This document shows positions 11,101 to 24,300 of a stretch of 64,000 nt of DNA, in pieces. Source of the stretch: Solanum dulcamara. Lineage: Eukaryota; Streptophyta; Magnoliopsida; Solanales; Solanaceae. Numbering within the stretch: the first letter of the stretch is position 1; each line of letters opens with the position of its first letter. Under the pieces are notes generated by a model. It did no database searches. It had not been told where the DNA came from and saw nothing but the letters and a program-made list of their open reading frames with translations. The position numbers and the translations under genes were made by a program. The stretch spans positions 69,176,144 to 69,240,143 of the forward strand of contig NC_077244.1 in the NCBI RefSeq assembly GCF_947179165.1, given 5' to 3'.

Positions 11101-14100
11101 GAGAAAGGATGATTATTAGTTTGAGCACGTGAGGTGTCCTCAGTTTTTCAGGGTAAATAGGTAGAGGAAAAACCTCGAGCCAATGTTCGACTACCAGTTG
11201 CTACGGTGCTGAAGTAGCCTATGCCATATTTCTGGGGAAAAGCTTAAATGACCTTAGACAAAAGGGTACCTATACCTTCTTATAAAAAAGGGTACTTGTG
11301 CCTGACACTCTCTGGTAGGGAGAAATACCTAGGGGCGCGAGACATCTTTCTAAAGAAATTGGCAAAGTAGCGCCTTAACTTTCGGAGAAGGGGTGCCTCC
11401 TTATGCAATTACCACACCCGGGTGACTTTATTACCCAAAATCAGGTCTCCACAAAGTTATAAAACCATACGGGGCTGACACCTGCCAGTGCCGGAATGTC
11501 AAGGAGGTTGGTGAGCTGATGAAAGGGGAGTCATGGGACAAAGTGTTATTTTATTTTCCTGTCATTTTGGTAATGGAAGTTCTATGTTTCTCTGTTCTTC
11601 ACTCTCTGAAAGAGAAGAGATATCTTTAACCTCTTTTTCATTTGTCTATATTCCATAACTGACCCATCTTGGTCCTTACAGATCAAAAACCATCAACATC
11701 TAGAAAATCCCATACAAGAGCACAGAAAAGTTCACCTGTTAAGACAACTATTGCTCCTTCATCTGAGGTACTTATCTTTTACTTGTCGGTATTGATAAAG
11801 GCTCACCATATGTAGATTCAAAATAGGATTCTGAATCAATTGTCCAGAACTTGCTTTTGTGATCCACATTATCTTATTGTGACAGGAGGTACATTGTGAT
11901 AAAGTAAAAGATGGTTTCTCTCCATCTAAAGTGAAAAAATGGGCTATAGATGATCTTAACCGGACGATATCATGGCTGGAGAATCAAGATGAAAGGGTAA
12001 AGTGATATATCTAACTTTTCTGGAATCAATTGTTGACTTGTACAGGAGTTGTTTTCAATCTGATTGGTTATCTTCGTTTGGACACAATTTAGCTTTGTCT
12101 TCTGTCTTGTTAAAAAGAGAAAAATAAATGAATACTTAATCCTTGCATAATTTTATGAAGTTATTTGTCGCTAGTTCTCTTACTCCCATCAAATTTGATT
12201 TTGATACAGCCAGAGCCCCATGAGATGAAGAAAATAGCTGCTGAGGGAATTCTAACCTGTTTACAGGATGCCACAGATTCTCTTAAGCAAGGGCAGGTAA
12301 ACTATTTTTTGCTACAATTTCCCCTTTTTTTCTATTGAATGTCTGGTTTATATTGAATAAGAATTATGTTGCTGTTCTCTTACTTGCCATTTTAGATATC
12401 CTTTACTAATCTATATGACCTCCGTGGAAAAAGCTTAGATGGGGATAGTATCTCTCTTATCAACTTAACATTTGCTGTGATTTTTTTTTGCCTTATCACC
12501 ATTTGAAACTGCTATATAGTTTTGCTTCAGGATCTCCTTCTTGCCAATTTCCTTGAAATGTATTCTGTTGCTTACAATTATGTAGCACCATTGATGTTGG
12601 ACTCTTTTTCATGTAGTTGACCCCAACTAGTTTTGGTGTGATGCATAGTAAATTGCGCGATTATGATGTTGGACCCTTCTCACAAATTAATTATTGCTAT
12701 ACTAGTTACCGTTGTTTATATTTACTTTATAAAGAAAAGTAGTTAGCACTCTACGACAAATAGCTAGAATTGCAAGTTTTATCTAATTAGTTTTTATGTT
12801 TGGCTGCATTCTTTTGTTGGATATTACCATAGTGTATCATTGAACTGCATTTTCTTGATAAAATTTGCGTTTATTAAGTAATTGGTAAATACTAACCCTC
12901 ACTGGGTGTTTACGCCAAACCAACTTAACTTACTATGGTGATTTAATGTAGTAAAACTCTTCATTAATTAATCATGGTTAAGTGATAGAAGTGTGCGTAC
13001 AAACACATATCATACATTCTATTGGTTTGGTGTAAACACCCCGTGTAGGTAAATGTTTACCTAAGTAATTTGTGATGCCAAAGTTCTGGAATCACGAACA
13101 CATTATGTACACGGAGGAAGGTACTGACAGTGAAGGTAGTCAATTGACTCAATTCTACCTGTAAATGTGGCGGTAGTAACCAGTTTGCGTATAGTCTGGG
13201 TGGACATTGGATATTCTGGCTATCACAGAGGCATGTTAGGTTGTAGGGGGTTCTATAGGGTGTGTAGGTGATGGTTGCACAGTAGATGGGTGACTACTGG
13301 CTAATGATAGGAAACTGGAAATGGCGTTAAACGACGACAAAAGTCTGCTGGTTTGTAAGTCAGTGATAGCAGAAGGTGGAGCAATGACACAGCTACATAG
13401 AGCTGAATGAGCAATGACCTCATTATCTTTTTGCAGACTGATTTTTAGCACACAGGGCATAAATTTTTGTGCTTCCTTACTTGAGTCCCATCAAGTGAGA
13501 ACATTAAGCATAACGGGTTGGAATAGCAGTTTTCATTCTAAAGTGAATAACTTCAACAGGTAACAGATATTCTGACAGATGATTGACCAAGGTGAGATGA
13601 ATCCATTGTAAATTTTTTATTAGCTGTGATGTTGTGCTTATAAAAAAAATGGCTGTTCCTTTGAGGAGAAGTTTGAGTTGCTCTTTTGAAAGAGTATACA
13701 GTTTCATTGTTAGGGCTAGAAGTGTCCTTTGATCTGTATTTTTAGTTGAATGAATACTGTGTCCTAGGAAATGGAAGATAGGTTGTAAATTTATTTGCTT
13801 TGCCTATCTTTTGAATATTGCGCTTTCCTATGGAGAGACTTTTCATATCTTGAGTCCTTAAATGTTTTTAAGAATTCTAACTGTATCCATGTTGATTCTC
13901 TGGTACAAGACTTGGTGGAAATTTTGTTTTAAGATTTTTAATATAATAGGGTTACAAATAAGTTCAAGTTGTACAACAACAACAACAACCCAGTGAAATC
14001 ACACATCGTGGGTCTGGGGAGGGTAGAGTGTACGCAGACCTGACTCCTATCAATGTAGGACGGCTGTTTCCGAAAGACCCTCGGCTCAATAAAAGTATAA

Positions 14101-15355
14101 AACAAGGTTAGACAAGAATATTAGAGTAAATAAGTAGATAACGAAAACGGTCTAAACAATGGTATAATCAAAGCACAAAAAACAGTAGATATTATTATTG
14201 GATAATAACATAAATACCATAAATAACATACAGCAGAGTACCAGAAATCATAGTGCGTTAATACGCCTACGAATAAGGGAGAATAAAACCACTATGAACT
14301 AGCCTTCTACTCTAATGTGTGTCCTCCACACCCTCCTATCTAGGGTCATGTCCTCGATAAGTTGTAAATGCGCCATGTCCTGTCTGATCACCTCTCCCCA
14401 ATATTTCTTCGGCCTACCCCTACCTCTTCTGAAACCATCCATGGCCAGCCTCTCACATCTCCGCACTGGTGCCTCTGGGACTCTCCTCTTCACATGTCCA
14501 AACCATCTCAGTCGCGTTTCCCGCATCTTGTCTTCCACCGAGGCCACTCCTACCTTTTCTCGAATAGCCTCATTTCTAATCCTGTCACTCCTGGTATGCC
14601 CACACATCCATCTCAACATTCTCATCTCGGCAACCTTCATCTTTTGCACGTGGGAGACCTTAACTGGCCAACACTCTGCCCCATATAACATAGCTGGTCT
14701 AACGACCACTTTGTAGAACTTGCCCTTAAGTTGTGGTGGCACCTTCTTGTCACATAAGTAAAAGTTTAGGCGATCTCAAACATAAGAATACAATAGTTTT
14801 CAAGAGACAGAAGGCCTAAGAGAGAGATGGGGAACTTCTCTCCTGTAAATCTTCTTTGCACGAGCTTCTGTGAGCCCCGAAACAGACTCCAATTACATGT
14901 GTTAAGCGTCGTGCCAGTTGCTTTTCTTTTCTCCATATTTTGATGATGCGTATGACTCATCCTCCAATTTATTTGTGTTTTTTCTTTGTTGGTTATTCTT
15001 GTCAACTCTGTAGGATATGCGTCAAATAACTGAGCAGTGGGAATGCATCCCTCGTGCGGTTGAGGAGCTGGCAAAGTTTGATGGTAGTAGTGTTGGTTCA
15101 GCTACACTGCACAAGGATCTTTGCAAGCAAGCTGTGACCTGTAAACAAATTTATGAGCTGGAGTACAGAAATAGAGAAGACGATGAACTTTTGAAGATGA
15201 AAGAGCAGAGAACTCGTGTAAGTGGAAAGGCTGGTGGCGCTGCCAAGGATAATTCTGCATATGACAGTGATGATACCGTTGAGATGACAGAAGAGGAAAT
15301 TAACCAAGCTTATAATGCTGTAGCATCTACCATTAAAAACACTCAGCGAGTGTGA
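8152..15355 (+). CDS. XRCC1: XRCC1-like DNA single-strand-break/base-excision repair scaffold
   Basis: Plant XRCC1 is a nuclear scaffold for base-excision and single-strand-break repair; in Arabidopsis it also aids active DNA demethylation. I place seven coding exons: 8152-8379, 8960-9148, 9977-10088, 11682-11767, 11886-11996, 12210-12296 and 15014-15355, all GT-AG and phase-consistent, giving 384 codons. The start is supported by the conserved [13 protein letters not shown] near residues 11-23. A BRCT domain spans about residues 77-170 ([29 protein letters not shown], conserved W in KEWITECY). A linker rich in Ser/Lys follows, then a plant-conserved C-terminal module ([19 protein letters not shown]; acidic [14 protein letters not shown] near the end). 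As in other plants there is a single BRCT, without the animal N-terminal domain. Length is close to the roughly 350 residues of Arabidopsis. The final 2.7-kb intron holds a LINE. Identification rests on recalled family sequence. Confidence 0.95.
9459..9608 (+). repeat. 80-bp tandem duplication inside XRCC1 intron 2
   Basis: The segment starting TTAATGACATTTCCTCCTCA at 9459 and ending GTCTTAGACCTAGAT is repeated from 9539 with about one base difference (GATATG versus GATACA). It is a local duplication with a period of 80 bp, wholly intronic. Confidence 0.9.
11130..11545 (+). pseudogene. Degenerate plastid 23S rRNA fragment (nuclear plastid DNA)
   Basis: Within XRCC1 intron 3 lies a diverged stretch with clear large-subunit rRNA words in the correct order: CCAATGTTCGACTACCAG, CGGTGCTGAAGTA, CAAAAGGGTACCT, AATACCTAGGGGCGCGAGAC, GAGAAGGGGTGCCTCC, AGGTCTCCACAAAGT, CCAGTGCCGGAATGTCAAGG. 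The order and wording fit the 3' half of chloroplast 23S rRNA. Many substitutions and small deletions show that it is an old, non-functional insertion. A mitochondrial 26S origin is less likely but not excluded. Confidence 0.8.
13973..14757 (-). mobile_element. 5'-truncated RTE-type LINE in XRCC1 intron 6
   Basis: The minus-strand frame 14742-14299 encodes the C-terminal part of an RTE-clade reverse transcriptase ([59 protein letters not shown]). It is followed by the conserved 3' region and a (TTG)n tail ending at 13973. It lies opposite to XRCC1 transcription. It looks younger than the 6932 copy because the frame is uninterrupted over 147 codons, but the 5' part (endonuclease, catalytic RT) is absent. 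Confidence 0.9.
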
Positions 15356-16175
15356 AAATGGGGAGGTAGAGTAGACGGATATCGGCTTAACCTAATCTTC
15401 ATTCCTTTCTCCTTTTTTTTTGGTTGTTTTATTTCTTTTGGCCTGTGAATGGAGAAAGATATATTAGTTTTATATTTGAACTGAGTATCAACATCAAGAG
15501 TTGTCATCTGTCACTAACCTGTTATAAAAAAGTACAAAACCCCAATTACTTTGGGATAGATATTGAAAGAACTCAAACCTCCAACAGCCCAACAGAGATT
15601 ACCAACCACACTTTTTTTCTTTTTTCCACTTCCTCACTTAAGTTTTTTGATGGAATCTTTTCACAACCCATCTCCCTTCCATTCTCGTTTTGCCAAACAC
15701 TGAAGTAGATTTTCGTTTAACTGTTGATCTTTATCTTTTTTGAGATTTTTCTGTCAAGTTGGTTTAGGTCCCAAACAATCTATGTACCAATAACTTTGAT
15801 CCTCGGTACCTCAATTTTGAAGCAATTTGCGTGCACTAAAATTAATTGCATGGAGTCCGTACTTCCTTTCACCAATTGATTCAGATTTAAATGATAAGAA
15901 ATCACATGATATTTGTGTCTATGATGAAAATTTTAATTTGAGACCTTGTGCCTCTCAAAATCTTAATCCATTTCATTAATCATTGATGTAATGCAATATA
16001 TGCCAATTGTTTATGTTTCAATTAATGTTAGAAGGAATATTATTACTGAGTTCAATAATAAGTTGAGGAAATTGAGACCATTATTATATTTGAGTTGAGG
16101 GCGAAATAATCTCTCTATGTTCACGAGGTAGGAATAAATCTACATACACTCTAGTCTTTTCAAATTCTGCATGTA
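15356..16175. other. XRCC1 3' region and spacer
   Basis: Begins with the XRCC1 3' untranslated region (T-rich, extent not determinable). The remainder is AT-rich, and I recognise no gene or repeat family in it. Confidence 0.5.
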
Positions 16176-16183
16176 GATTTAAT

Positions 16184-17024
16184 TAGGGGTGTTCATGGTT
16201 CGGTTTGGGTCGGTTATTGATTAAAACCATAACCAAACCAATTTAGTCGGTTTTTAAATGTCTAAAACCATAACCAAACCAAGTAAAATAATAACCACGG
16301 TTTGGTTATTGTCGGTTTGGTTCGGTTTTTCGGTTTATTGTCGGAAAGACATGTTGATGGCAAATTAGGTCCACCAAACTTGCAACGTAGTTTATATTTA
16401 CAAGAGCAAGTCAAATAGGGGTTCCAAAATACAAACAACTTTGTCCATAAATAAAAAAATTACATGTTTAAACTAAACTAACTAGATATTAGAGAATCCA
16501 TAGACCATAATATAATCAAAAGTACATCTTCCTTAGCTTAAGCTCCAAACTAATCAATGCTCAAAACAGTAGGGTTTTTACTTTCTAGGGTTATTCACAT
16601 AGTTGGAAGTGAAAATGTAAAAGGAAAAGAAAGAGTAGGGTTTTTACTTTCTAGGGCTATTCACATAGTTGGGCTTCAGAGTTGAGAGTTGAGAGAGTTG
16701 GGCTTGGATTGGGCTTGGATTGTTGGACATAATAAGTATATTAAAATTAAATTAATAATTAAAAGGTATAAAATATTTTTAATTATTTATGAAAAGCTAA
16801 TATTATACATATAAATAATTATAATTTTTATGTATATAATTATCGGTTTGGTTCGGTTATTTATTCGGTTATTTTTTACTATAACCATAACCAAACCAAA
16901 TATTATCGGTTATTCAAATTTAAAACCAAACCAAACCAAACCAAACTGAATGTCGGTTTTTTTATTCGGTTTGGTTAAATTTTCGGTTTGGTTTTGGTTT
17001 TAACCAAAACCGTGAACAGCCCTA
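16184..17024. mobile_element. hAT-type MITE with perfect 8-bp target duplication
   Basis: The ends TAGGGGTGTTCA and TGAACAGCCCTA are inverted repeats. They are flanked by identical 8-bp copies of GATTTAAT (16176-16183 and 17025-17032), the hAT hallmark. Subterminal zones carry many short repeats of CGGTTTGG and its complement CCAAACC. There is no transposase frame. A second copy with the same architecture is at 23510-24470. Confidence 0.9.
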
Positions 17025-17427
17025 GATTTAATTAGACATGTTGAAATTGAGACCTTTTAAGTATGATTTTTTTTTGGGATAATTACACCACATGGTCATT
17101 CGACAAAAATAATTATCAAAAAGATGACCATTCGCTGTATAAGTATATATAGTCAATATATATTTCATGTATAGTCAAGCTATATTCAGTTTTTGAATGT
17201 ATCATAATGTATATTCAGTGTATAGTTCATGTATAAGTAATCTATATTGTATAGTCAATGTGTACTTTCTATGACTTTTGACAAACTATATTGTATAGTC
17301 ATAATATATTTTCTATGATTGTGACTATTTTTTATGTAAATAAAATATAATAATATTATTATAAACTAATAAATTTATTATATATATTTGAAATTGTCTT
17401 TTTTTTTTGCCTAACATTTTAGTAACT

Positions 17428-17468
17428 GTAATCCCCACGAAAACCAATGTAATCCCCACGAAAACCAA
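17428..17468 (+). repeat. 21-bp tandem duplication upstream of NAA15
   Basis: GTAATCCCCACGAAAACCAA occurs twice (17428-17447 and 17449-17468), about 200 bp upstream of the NAA15 start codon, in the presumed promoter or 5' UTR. The TGTAATCCCCAC word also resembles the 3' end of RTE LINEs, so it may be a retroelement relic. Confidence 0.8.
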
Positions 17469-17647
17469 ATTACGCAATTACCCAACTGCCCCTACGGACT
17501 TCCAATCCCGAAAGCTTCAACTTGACTATATCTCAGTAGGGTTGCAGCAGATAAACGCCACCATCTCCGCTGTATCTTTCCCATTCACTGTCTAACTACC
17601 TGGAATCTCCTTCGTTTTTCTCTCTCTAGAACCTTCGCTATTCAAAA

Positions 17648-20600
17648 ATGGGGGCTTCGCTTCCTCCCAAAGAGGCCAACCTCTTCAAACTCATCGTTGT
17701 AAGTTCTTGGTTTCTCTCAAAAAAATATTTTTTTTCAGTGGAGTTTTTTTTTTGTTCGTATTCACTTTATTCAATTCCTCTGTCTTCATGCCAGTTAATA
17801 GCCTGTATTTTATGCTAAATTACTTAAGTGACTATTGTACTATATCGGTTGCATGAATTGTATCTGTTAGTTTGTTTATGGTATTCTGACTTTGGACGCG
17901 CTAGAAGCATTTCCGTTGCAATGCGAATTTAGGACTTGTAGTACAATCGTGAATTTGTACTTGTGCCAGCTATTTTCGGAGATGATTTTTTGCTGGACAA
18001 ATATAGAATCTTTGGTCCAAAATACTTTTGTTCCTGGATTGTCTACTGTTGCTGGCTCGTCATGTCATCACTATAAGAATCCAATGATAAATTGACTATT
18101 TCATGACTTCTAACCTATCGAAATCCTCCTCCTCTATCTCTCCAATAAATGATAAGTTGCAATAAGAAAGTAATAAATGAAGTTCTAGGTGTGTTTAACA
18201 GACTAGAATCACAAGTATGGTGTGGAGTTTGACAGAGCTTGTGAAAAGAAGTGTCAAATGAAGTTACTACCAAAAAAAGAGGGTGATTAGCAGAGCTCAG
18301 ATAGTGTTTTTAACATATTACGTAATACATTGCAAGGTGTAAGCTCCAAGGCACGACGCGTAAGCCTCATGGATATTTAATTTTAATGATTTATAAATTA
18401 ATAAAATAAGTATATAAACTACAAAAAATTCAAATTAAATTAAAATTGTAGAAAGTTCAAGAAAATTATAAAATTAGTGACAATGTATATATGTATTATA
18501 AACATGCTAACACGTGCACAAACATAACAAAAAGACAATTTTTGTCATACTTTTATTTTTTTAAAGTTGGTACAGTTGTATTCCTCAGCATGAAGGACAT
18601 GCCGGAGACCTCCAAAAAATTGTTAATAGGATTCAATGAGCCTAAAAGATCTATAATAGAAGATATAGGGTGCAAATCACACACAAAGAACAAAATAATG
18701 GAAGATCGATTGAGATGGTTGTCCGACATAGACTTCCAAATGTACCAATTAGTAGATGCGACAATATGGTGATTGGAGGTGTTGAAAAGTAACAAAGTAA
18801 ACCTAAAAATCACATTGGAGGGAAGTTATTACGGAAGATCTGTATTATGAGACCTACATTCTCTAAGACTTAGCTAAGAATACAACATTATGAAGTAGAG
18901 ATCATGAAGTCTAAAATATTTTTAGCTAAGATCTATATTCTTTGTTAGTGGTCAATGAAGTGAGTTAAGAACCATGAAGTCTCAGGTTCAAATCTCAGCA
19001 GAGACAAAAACACTGGGTGGCTTCTTCCTATCTATCCTAGCTTTGATGGACAAAGTTACCTGTTGTTGGTGGGTGGTGGCAGGTAACTCGTGGAATTAGT
19101 CAAGGTGCGGGGAAGCTGGCCTGGACACCACGATTATAACAAAAGAGAAGTTATGAAGATATGTTAAGGTTGTGTTGATACTTTTAACATTAGGTGTGGG
19201 CAGATATAAGTTTGATATTTAGTGAACTCCTAGTTTTGGAGAACCCCTAAAAACATACTAATTATCAGTATTGGAATGACTTGAGTTAGAATATAGCTGA
19301 ATATACGGAGCATTTATACCTTTCACAAACATATAGAGGATTTATATTTGCAACACCAACTTTTTCAAACAACTACCAAGAAAAAACGATGATATCAACT
19401 TTTTCAAATGTGACTAATAGCACTTTTGCATGTAGTTTTCAAATATGTAATTTTCTTGCAAAAGGTTATTATCAATTATTTATTAAATTTTTATCCTTAT
19501 AAAAATAATTTTATTTTTCAAAAATTGAGGAATCCTTGTCCAAATTCACCCGGAAAATCAGATAAAGGAGAAATTATCTGCTTGTATGTGGTGAGTAATT
19601 TTGGAAGGAAGGGGAATCAGTAATGTTTCAAGAGAGCAAAGGAGAACATACACAAGCTAAAATCTACTAGCTTTCTCTTTTGACATTTTGGTGTAAAATG
19701 CAAATTGTATGTGATATGGATAGCATATGAGAGTTATTCTTTGCCTCACATGTTAGTCTAGATAGGAACAGATTTCTTGCAAGGGTTTCTGTTGTCATTT
19801 CATAGCACAAGCTTAGTGCTACTTTTGATCAATAAAACTTTTTATTTTACCGAACAAAAGAAAAAAATTCAAGCCGAAATCTGGATGCTTTATCTCATAC
19901 TTTCTTTTTGTGATGGAAGGGGTACTTTGCTTCATATAGTAAGTTGACAAATAATCTTTGTTGTACTACTAATTTTTCTCTTTTAGGCATTTTTGGGGCG
20001 AAATGCAAATTGTATATGATGTAGGAAGCTAACTAGATTTTGTCAGTTACCTCCCAAAGTCTAGACAGGAACTGATTTTTTGCAAGGTTCCTGTTGTAAT
20101 TTCATAGCACAAGCATAGTGCTACTTTTGATTTAAAAAACTTCATGTTTACCTATCAAAACAGAATTCACGCCAACAGTTAGATGCTTTTTCTCGTACTC
20201 TGAATCCAGGCATTCTTTTTAGTTAGATTTGACATATAATCCTTTTTGTACTAGATTATATGACTAATTAACATGGGATATTCCAGTTAATTCATTATGA
20301 CTGGAGTACATATGACGTCCCTCCCCCTCTTTTTCTTTAATCTCTTTCTAATTTCTTGATTACTGATTGGCTAAAGTATGTCTAATGTGGAGCTGGATTT
20401 CTTAATTGTTACAGAAATCATATGAGACAAAGCAGTATAAGAAAGGCTTGAAAGCTGCTGACACTATTCTCAAGAAATTTCCTGACCACGGAGGTAAATG
20501 CAATTCTACTAGGTGCACATGTGATTAAAAGTCATAAATTTGAGCTCCTTGTTCATGATTATTAGATAGAAATATCAGTTTTTTTTAAATTTTATTTTAT

Positions 20601-21313
20601 GTATACATCATGCATTTCAACTATAAATCCAATGTTAACGTGTTAGGGTTGTTATATTGAGGTACTTGCTTCCTGAAGTATTACCTTCTTCTCGTGGTGG
20701 ATGTGCCTGAAAGCTGTGAGATATGAATCATTAGTTGGGAAAAGCAACATGTTTCTTTTTTTAACATATATAAAACACATATCAGGAGAATATATATAAG
20801 TGTTGTTGCAGTTTCCTCTTATTCTACTTGCCTCGATGATATCAAGGTGATGAATTCCTCTTATTCTACTTGCCTGGATGATATCAAGGTAATGAAGGGA
20901 TATCGCAATTCGCAACAACCTCCACTTCCTTGTCTTCCACCCCTTGTTAAGGGGCCTCCACTTCCTTATGTTGTTGAATCCAATAATTGCATAATTAGTT
21001 ATAGTCAAATCTTTAGTACTACTGGGACTATGTCAAGGGCGACTTGATATTACATTGCTATTATAGTACAGAAGTCTTAGTTGTTGCTGTTTAAAGTGGT
21101 ACTGAGCATCCCAGGTGAACTTAGTGTCCTCTGTCAAGAGGTTATTATGGAGTAAAACAGAAGGCTGAGTTTGTGAGATGAACCAACTCTCTGGATCTCT
21201 GTTTCTGCATTAAGATATGATATGACTAACTCTTCTATTTTTGCATTCTTACTGTTAATAATGAAGCAACATCTTTTGAATGCTTTTGCATCTTTTAATC
21301 ATTTCTATTGATA

Positions 21314-21357
<44 letters not shown>

Positions 21358-24300
21358 GTTAAAAGCTTTCAGCTGCATTTAGAACCTAATTGGCAAGGCT
21401 GTACCTGAATAACAAAAGAAGCCTTTCCATTCTTCATTTGGTCCTTGAGAAGTTTATATGTAATCTGTAAATAGATGAAGGATGACAACCTTACTTTTCC
21501 ATGATAGGTATGATGGATAATAATATTTATATGAACAGTAGGCAATATGCATGCTAACGGATGTTTTTATATCTTTTATTGGACATGCCAACTGTAAATT
21601 TATCTTTAAATCTTTTAATCAGTAGTTCAAGTTCTCACTTCCAGATCATGTTTTCTGCTGGATGTGAAGTAATCGAGATTGAGCTTGAGTAAAGTAGCAC
21701 TAATTCTTGAAATTGTATCTTAATGATTGTTCTTTCTTTCCGAGGCCTTCTTAGTTATTATGCTGCTATTTTACTTATTGATCTGGTTACAGAAACGCTA
21801 GCAATGAAAGGATTAACACTGAATTGTGTGGACCGCAAATCAGAAGCATATGAACTTGTCCGGCTTGGATTGAAGGTGAAGTTCATTTATTTTCCTTTTT
21901 TTTTTTCTTAGGAATGAAAAGCTCCTAGTGTTTTATCTTCTATAGTCCTTTTTTATTTATTTATGTATATCAGGGTTAATGATGCTTCTCTCTTTGCAGA
22001 ATGACCTTAAGAGTCATGTTTGTTGGCATGTTTATGGGCTCCTATACCGATCAGATAGAGAGTACCGAGAAGCAATTAAGTGCTATCGCAATGCCCTTAG
22101 AATTGATCCGGACAACATTGAGATATTACGTGACCTATCCCTTTTACAGGTGGGACTCTTTTAATAACATTCTTCTTCCTTTTCTGAGTGTTTGACTGCA
22201 CTTAAACTGTCTTTCATTTAGGCTCATCAGTATAAGCCTTATAATGGGTTGCTAAAGATTAGAGTTGGGCTGCGTTTCAATCATGTCTCTTAAAAAAAAG
22301 GGCAGCCCGGTGCACTTAAGCTCCCGCTATGCGCAGGGTCCGGGGAAGGGCCCGACCACAAGGGTCTATTGTACGCAGCCTTACCTTGCATTTCTGCCAG
22401 AGGCTGTTTCCAAGGCTTGAACCCGTGACCTCCTGGTCACATGGCAGCAACTTTACCAGTTACTCCAAGGCTCCCCTTCCAATCATGTCTCATAAACTGT
22501 TGTTAAATAGCTGCTCCTTAATGAGTGAGTTGCCAAATTACTTAAGAAGCTTTCATATAAAAAGAGTTGGCCATTCATTGTTATTGCCTCGATTGATGTG
22601 TATATGGAGTATCGGATGATACTTTCACTGTACACCCTTTACTGATGCAAGTGAATAAGTGGGTTGCTTATGCTTGTAAACTTGTCATGTCTGTAGCATT
22701 CCTGAGACTCCTTTTTCTTGTTCCTGTGCTTCAAGTTGTACTGTATTTCACGTGACAATCCTGTGGTTTATTCTCTTTGATCACTGGCTTAAGACTTTTT
22801 TTAAAATGTTCTCATGATCCCAGTAATTTATGAAATTCTAAATTTAGGTGCAACTGGGGCATTAAAAGCTCCTGCGATGTTGTTGTAATGTCTCCTTTAA
22901 TTGCTCCAGGTGCTTGGTATCATCATTTTCAATGCCAAATCGATTCTTACATGATTATCATCTAAAAATTTCATTAGAGGTAGCCAAAAGCTTATCTTGT
23001 GAAATGTAGAATCTCTGTTATTTTACCTTTGTCATTCTCATTGTGTTCCCTTTTCGTTTTTTTAAGCGTGCTTTTCTTCTTTGTCCAAACTTATTGGTTG
23101 GTAAATATTTTCTACAGGCACAAATGCGTGACTTGTCAGGTTTTGTTGAAACAAGACAGCAGTTGCTCACTCTGAAGCCAAATCATCGCATGAATTGGAT
23201 TGGCTTTGCTGTTTCTCATCATTTAAACTCCAAGTAACTTACTCTACTATTGTAGAAATAGCTAGTACAATTGGTAGATGTGTGTTTCTCTCCTGGTGAT
23301 TCTCTGTTTTGGATGCCTGATACAAATCTAGTTGAGGAGTTGCAGAACTGCTGCATTACATGGTGTATATGTGTATACTATATTGGATATCCATATTGGG
23401 GAATTTGATTTAGTTTGCATGTGAATAAAGTATGACTGGTCTGGCAGTTGATCTGACTCTTTAGTTCTCATCTTACTTTCTCTGCTTTCTTTTCTACCGT
23501 GGTTATGGGTAGGGATGCTCGGCTGTTTGCATTTCGGTTTGGGTCGGTTTTTTCTCTAAAAGAAAACCAAACCAATTAAGTTGTTTTTTCAAATGTTGGA
23601 AACAATCCAAACCAATTGAGTCTACTGTCACCGCTTTGGTTTTGTCAGGTTTTTTGGTTTATTTGTTTTTTGTCATTTTTCGTTTATAAAATATGTGATA
23701 ATATACTTCCCAGTGGTTTGGGCTCCAGGTTTCAAGTTCGAAACTCCTTGTCAGCGAAAGCAAGGGGTTTGCCTTCTGGGTCGAGCTCGTCGCACCGGAC
23801 TTGCCTAGTAACAGATTACCTCTCTTGTGTGGTTTGCGAGCTATTGCATAGGAGCAAGGGTTTTACCCTGTGCGCACCCGAAGGGTAGAGGCTATGGATT
23901 TCCCTTGTCATAAAAAAAAAGAACATATTAAGTTGACTAATTACGGCATAATACTACCAAATCATTTACTCTTTAAGAAATATATAGTAAAATTTATCAT
24001 AATAATTTTTTTGTGCAAAAAAATAAAGATTTAGTTGTGATATACCAAGATATCTTGGTTATATTTGAATTAAACAATGACGATTAAATAAATGACTTAG
24101 ACATTATTTGAACATGAAATAAATTGTTGGCATTATCAAAATAAAAATTACAAATCAAACTAGAAAGTAAAGGCAAAAAATTCGATTACTATAAAGGTAA
24201 ACTCGTAGGTTATGGACCAAAGGTGCAAAAGATTAATATGTACCATAAATTTGATTTTTTATATGAAATATACATATATATATGTGTGGAATTATATAAT

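Noticed and set aside
11130..11545. Functional or bacterial-contaminant 23S rRNA
   Set aside because: Too many substitutions and deletions, and it sits between phase-consistent XRCC1 exons; best read as old nuclear plastid DNA.
14315..14716. 133-codon plus-strand frame in XRCC1 intron 6
   Set aside because: Antisense shadow of the RTE reverse-transcriptase frame at 14742-14299.
22329..22619. 96-codon frame in NAA15 intron 4
   Set aside because: Reads through the minus-strand SINE; no protein family features.
23709..23921. tRNA-like promoter boxes suggesting a tRNA gene
   Set aside because: The B-box-like sequence belongs to an Au-like SINE; no cloverleaf with anticodon arm and acceptor stem could be drawn. 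The same applies to 614-807, 18945-19144 and 22290-22479.
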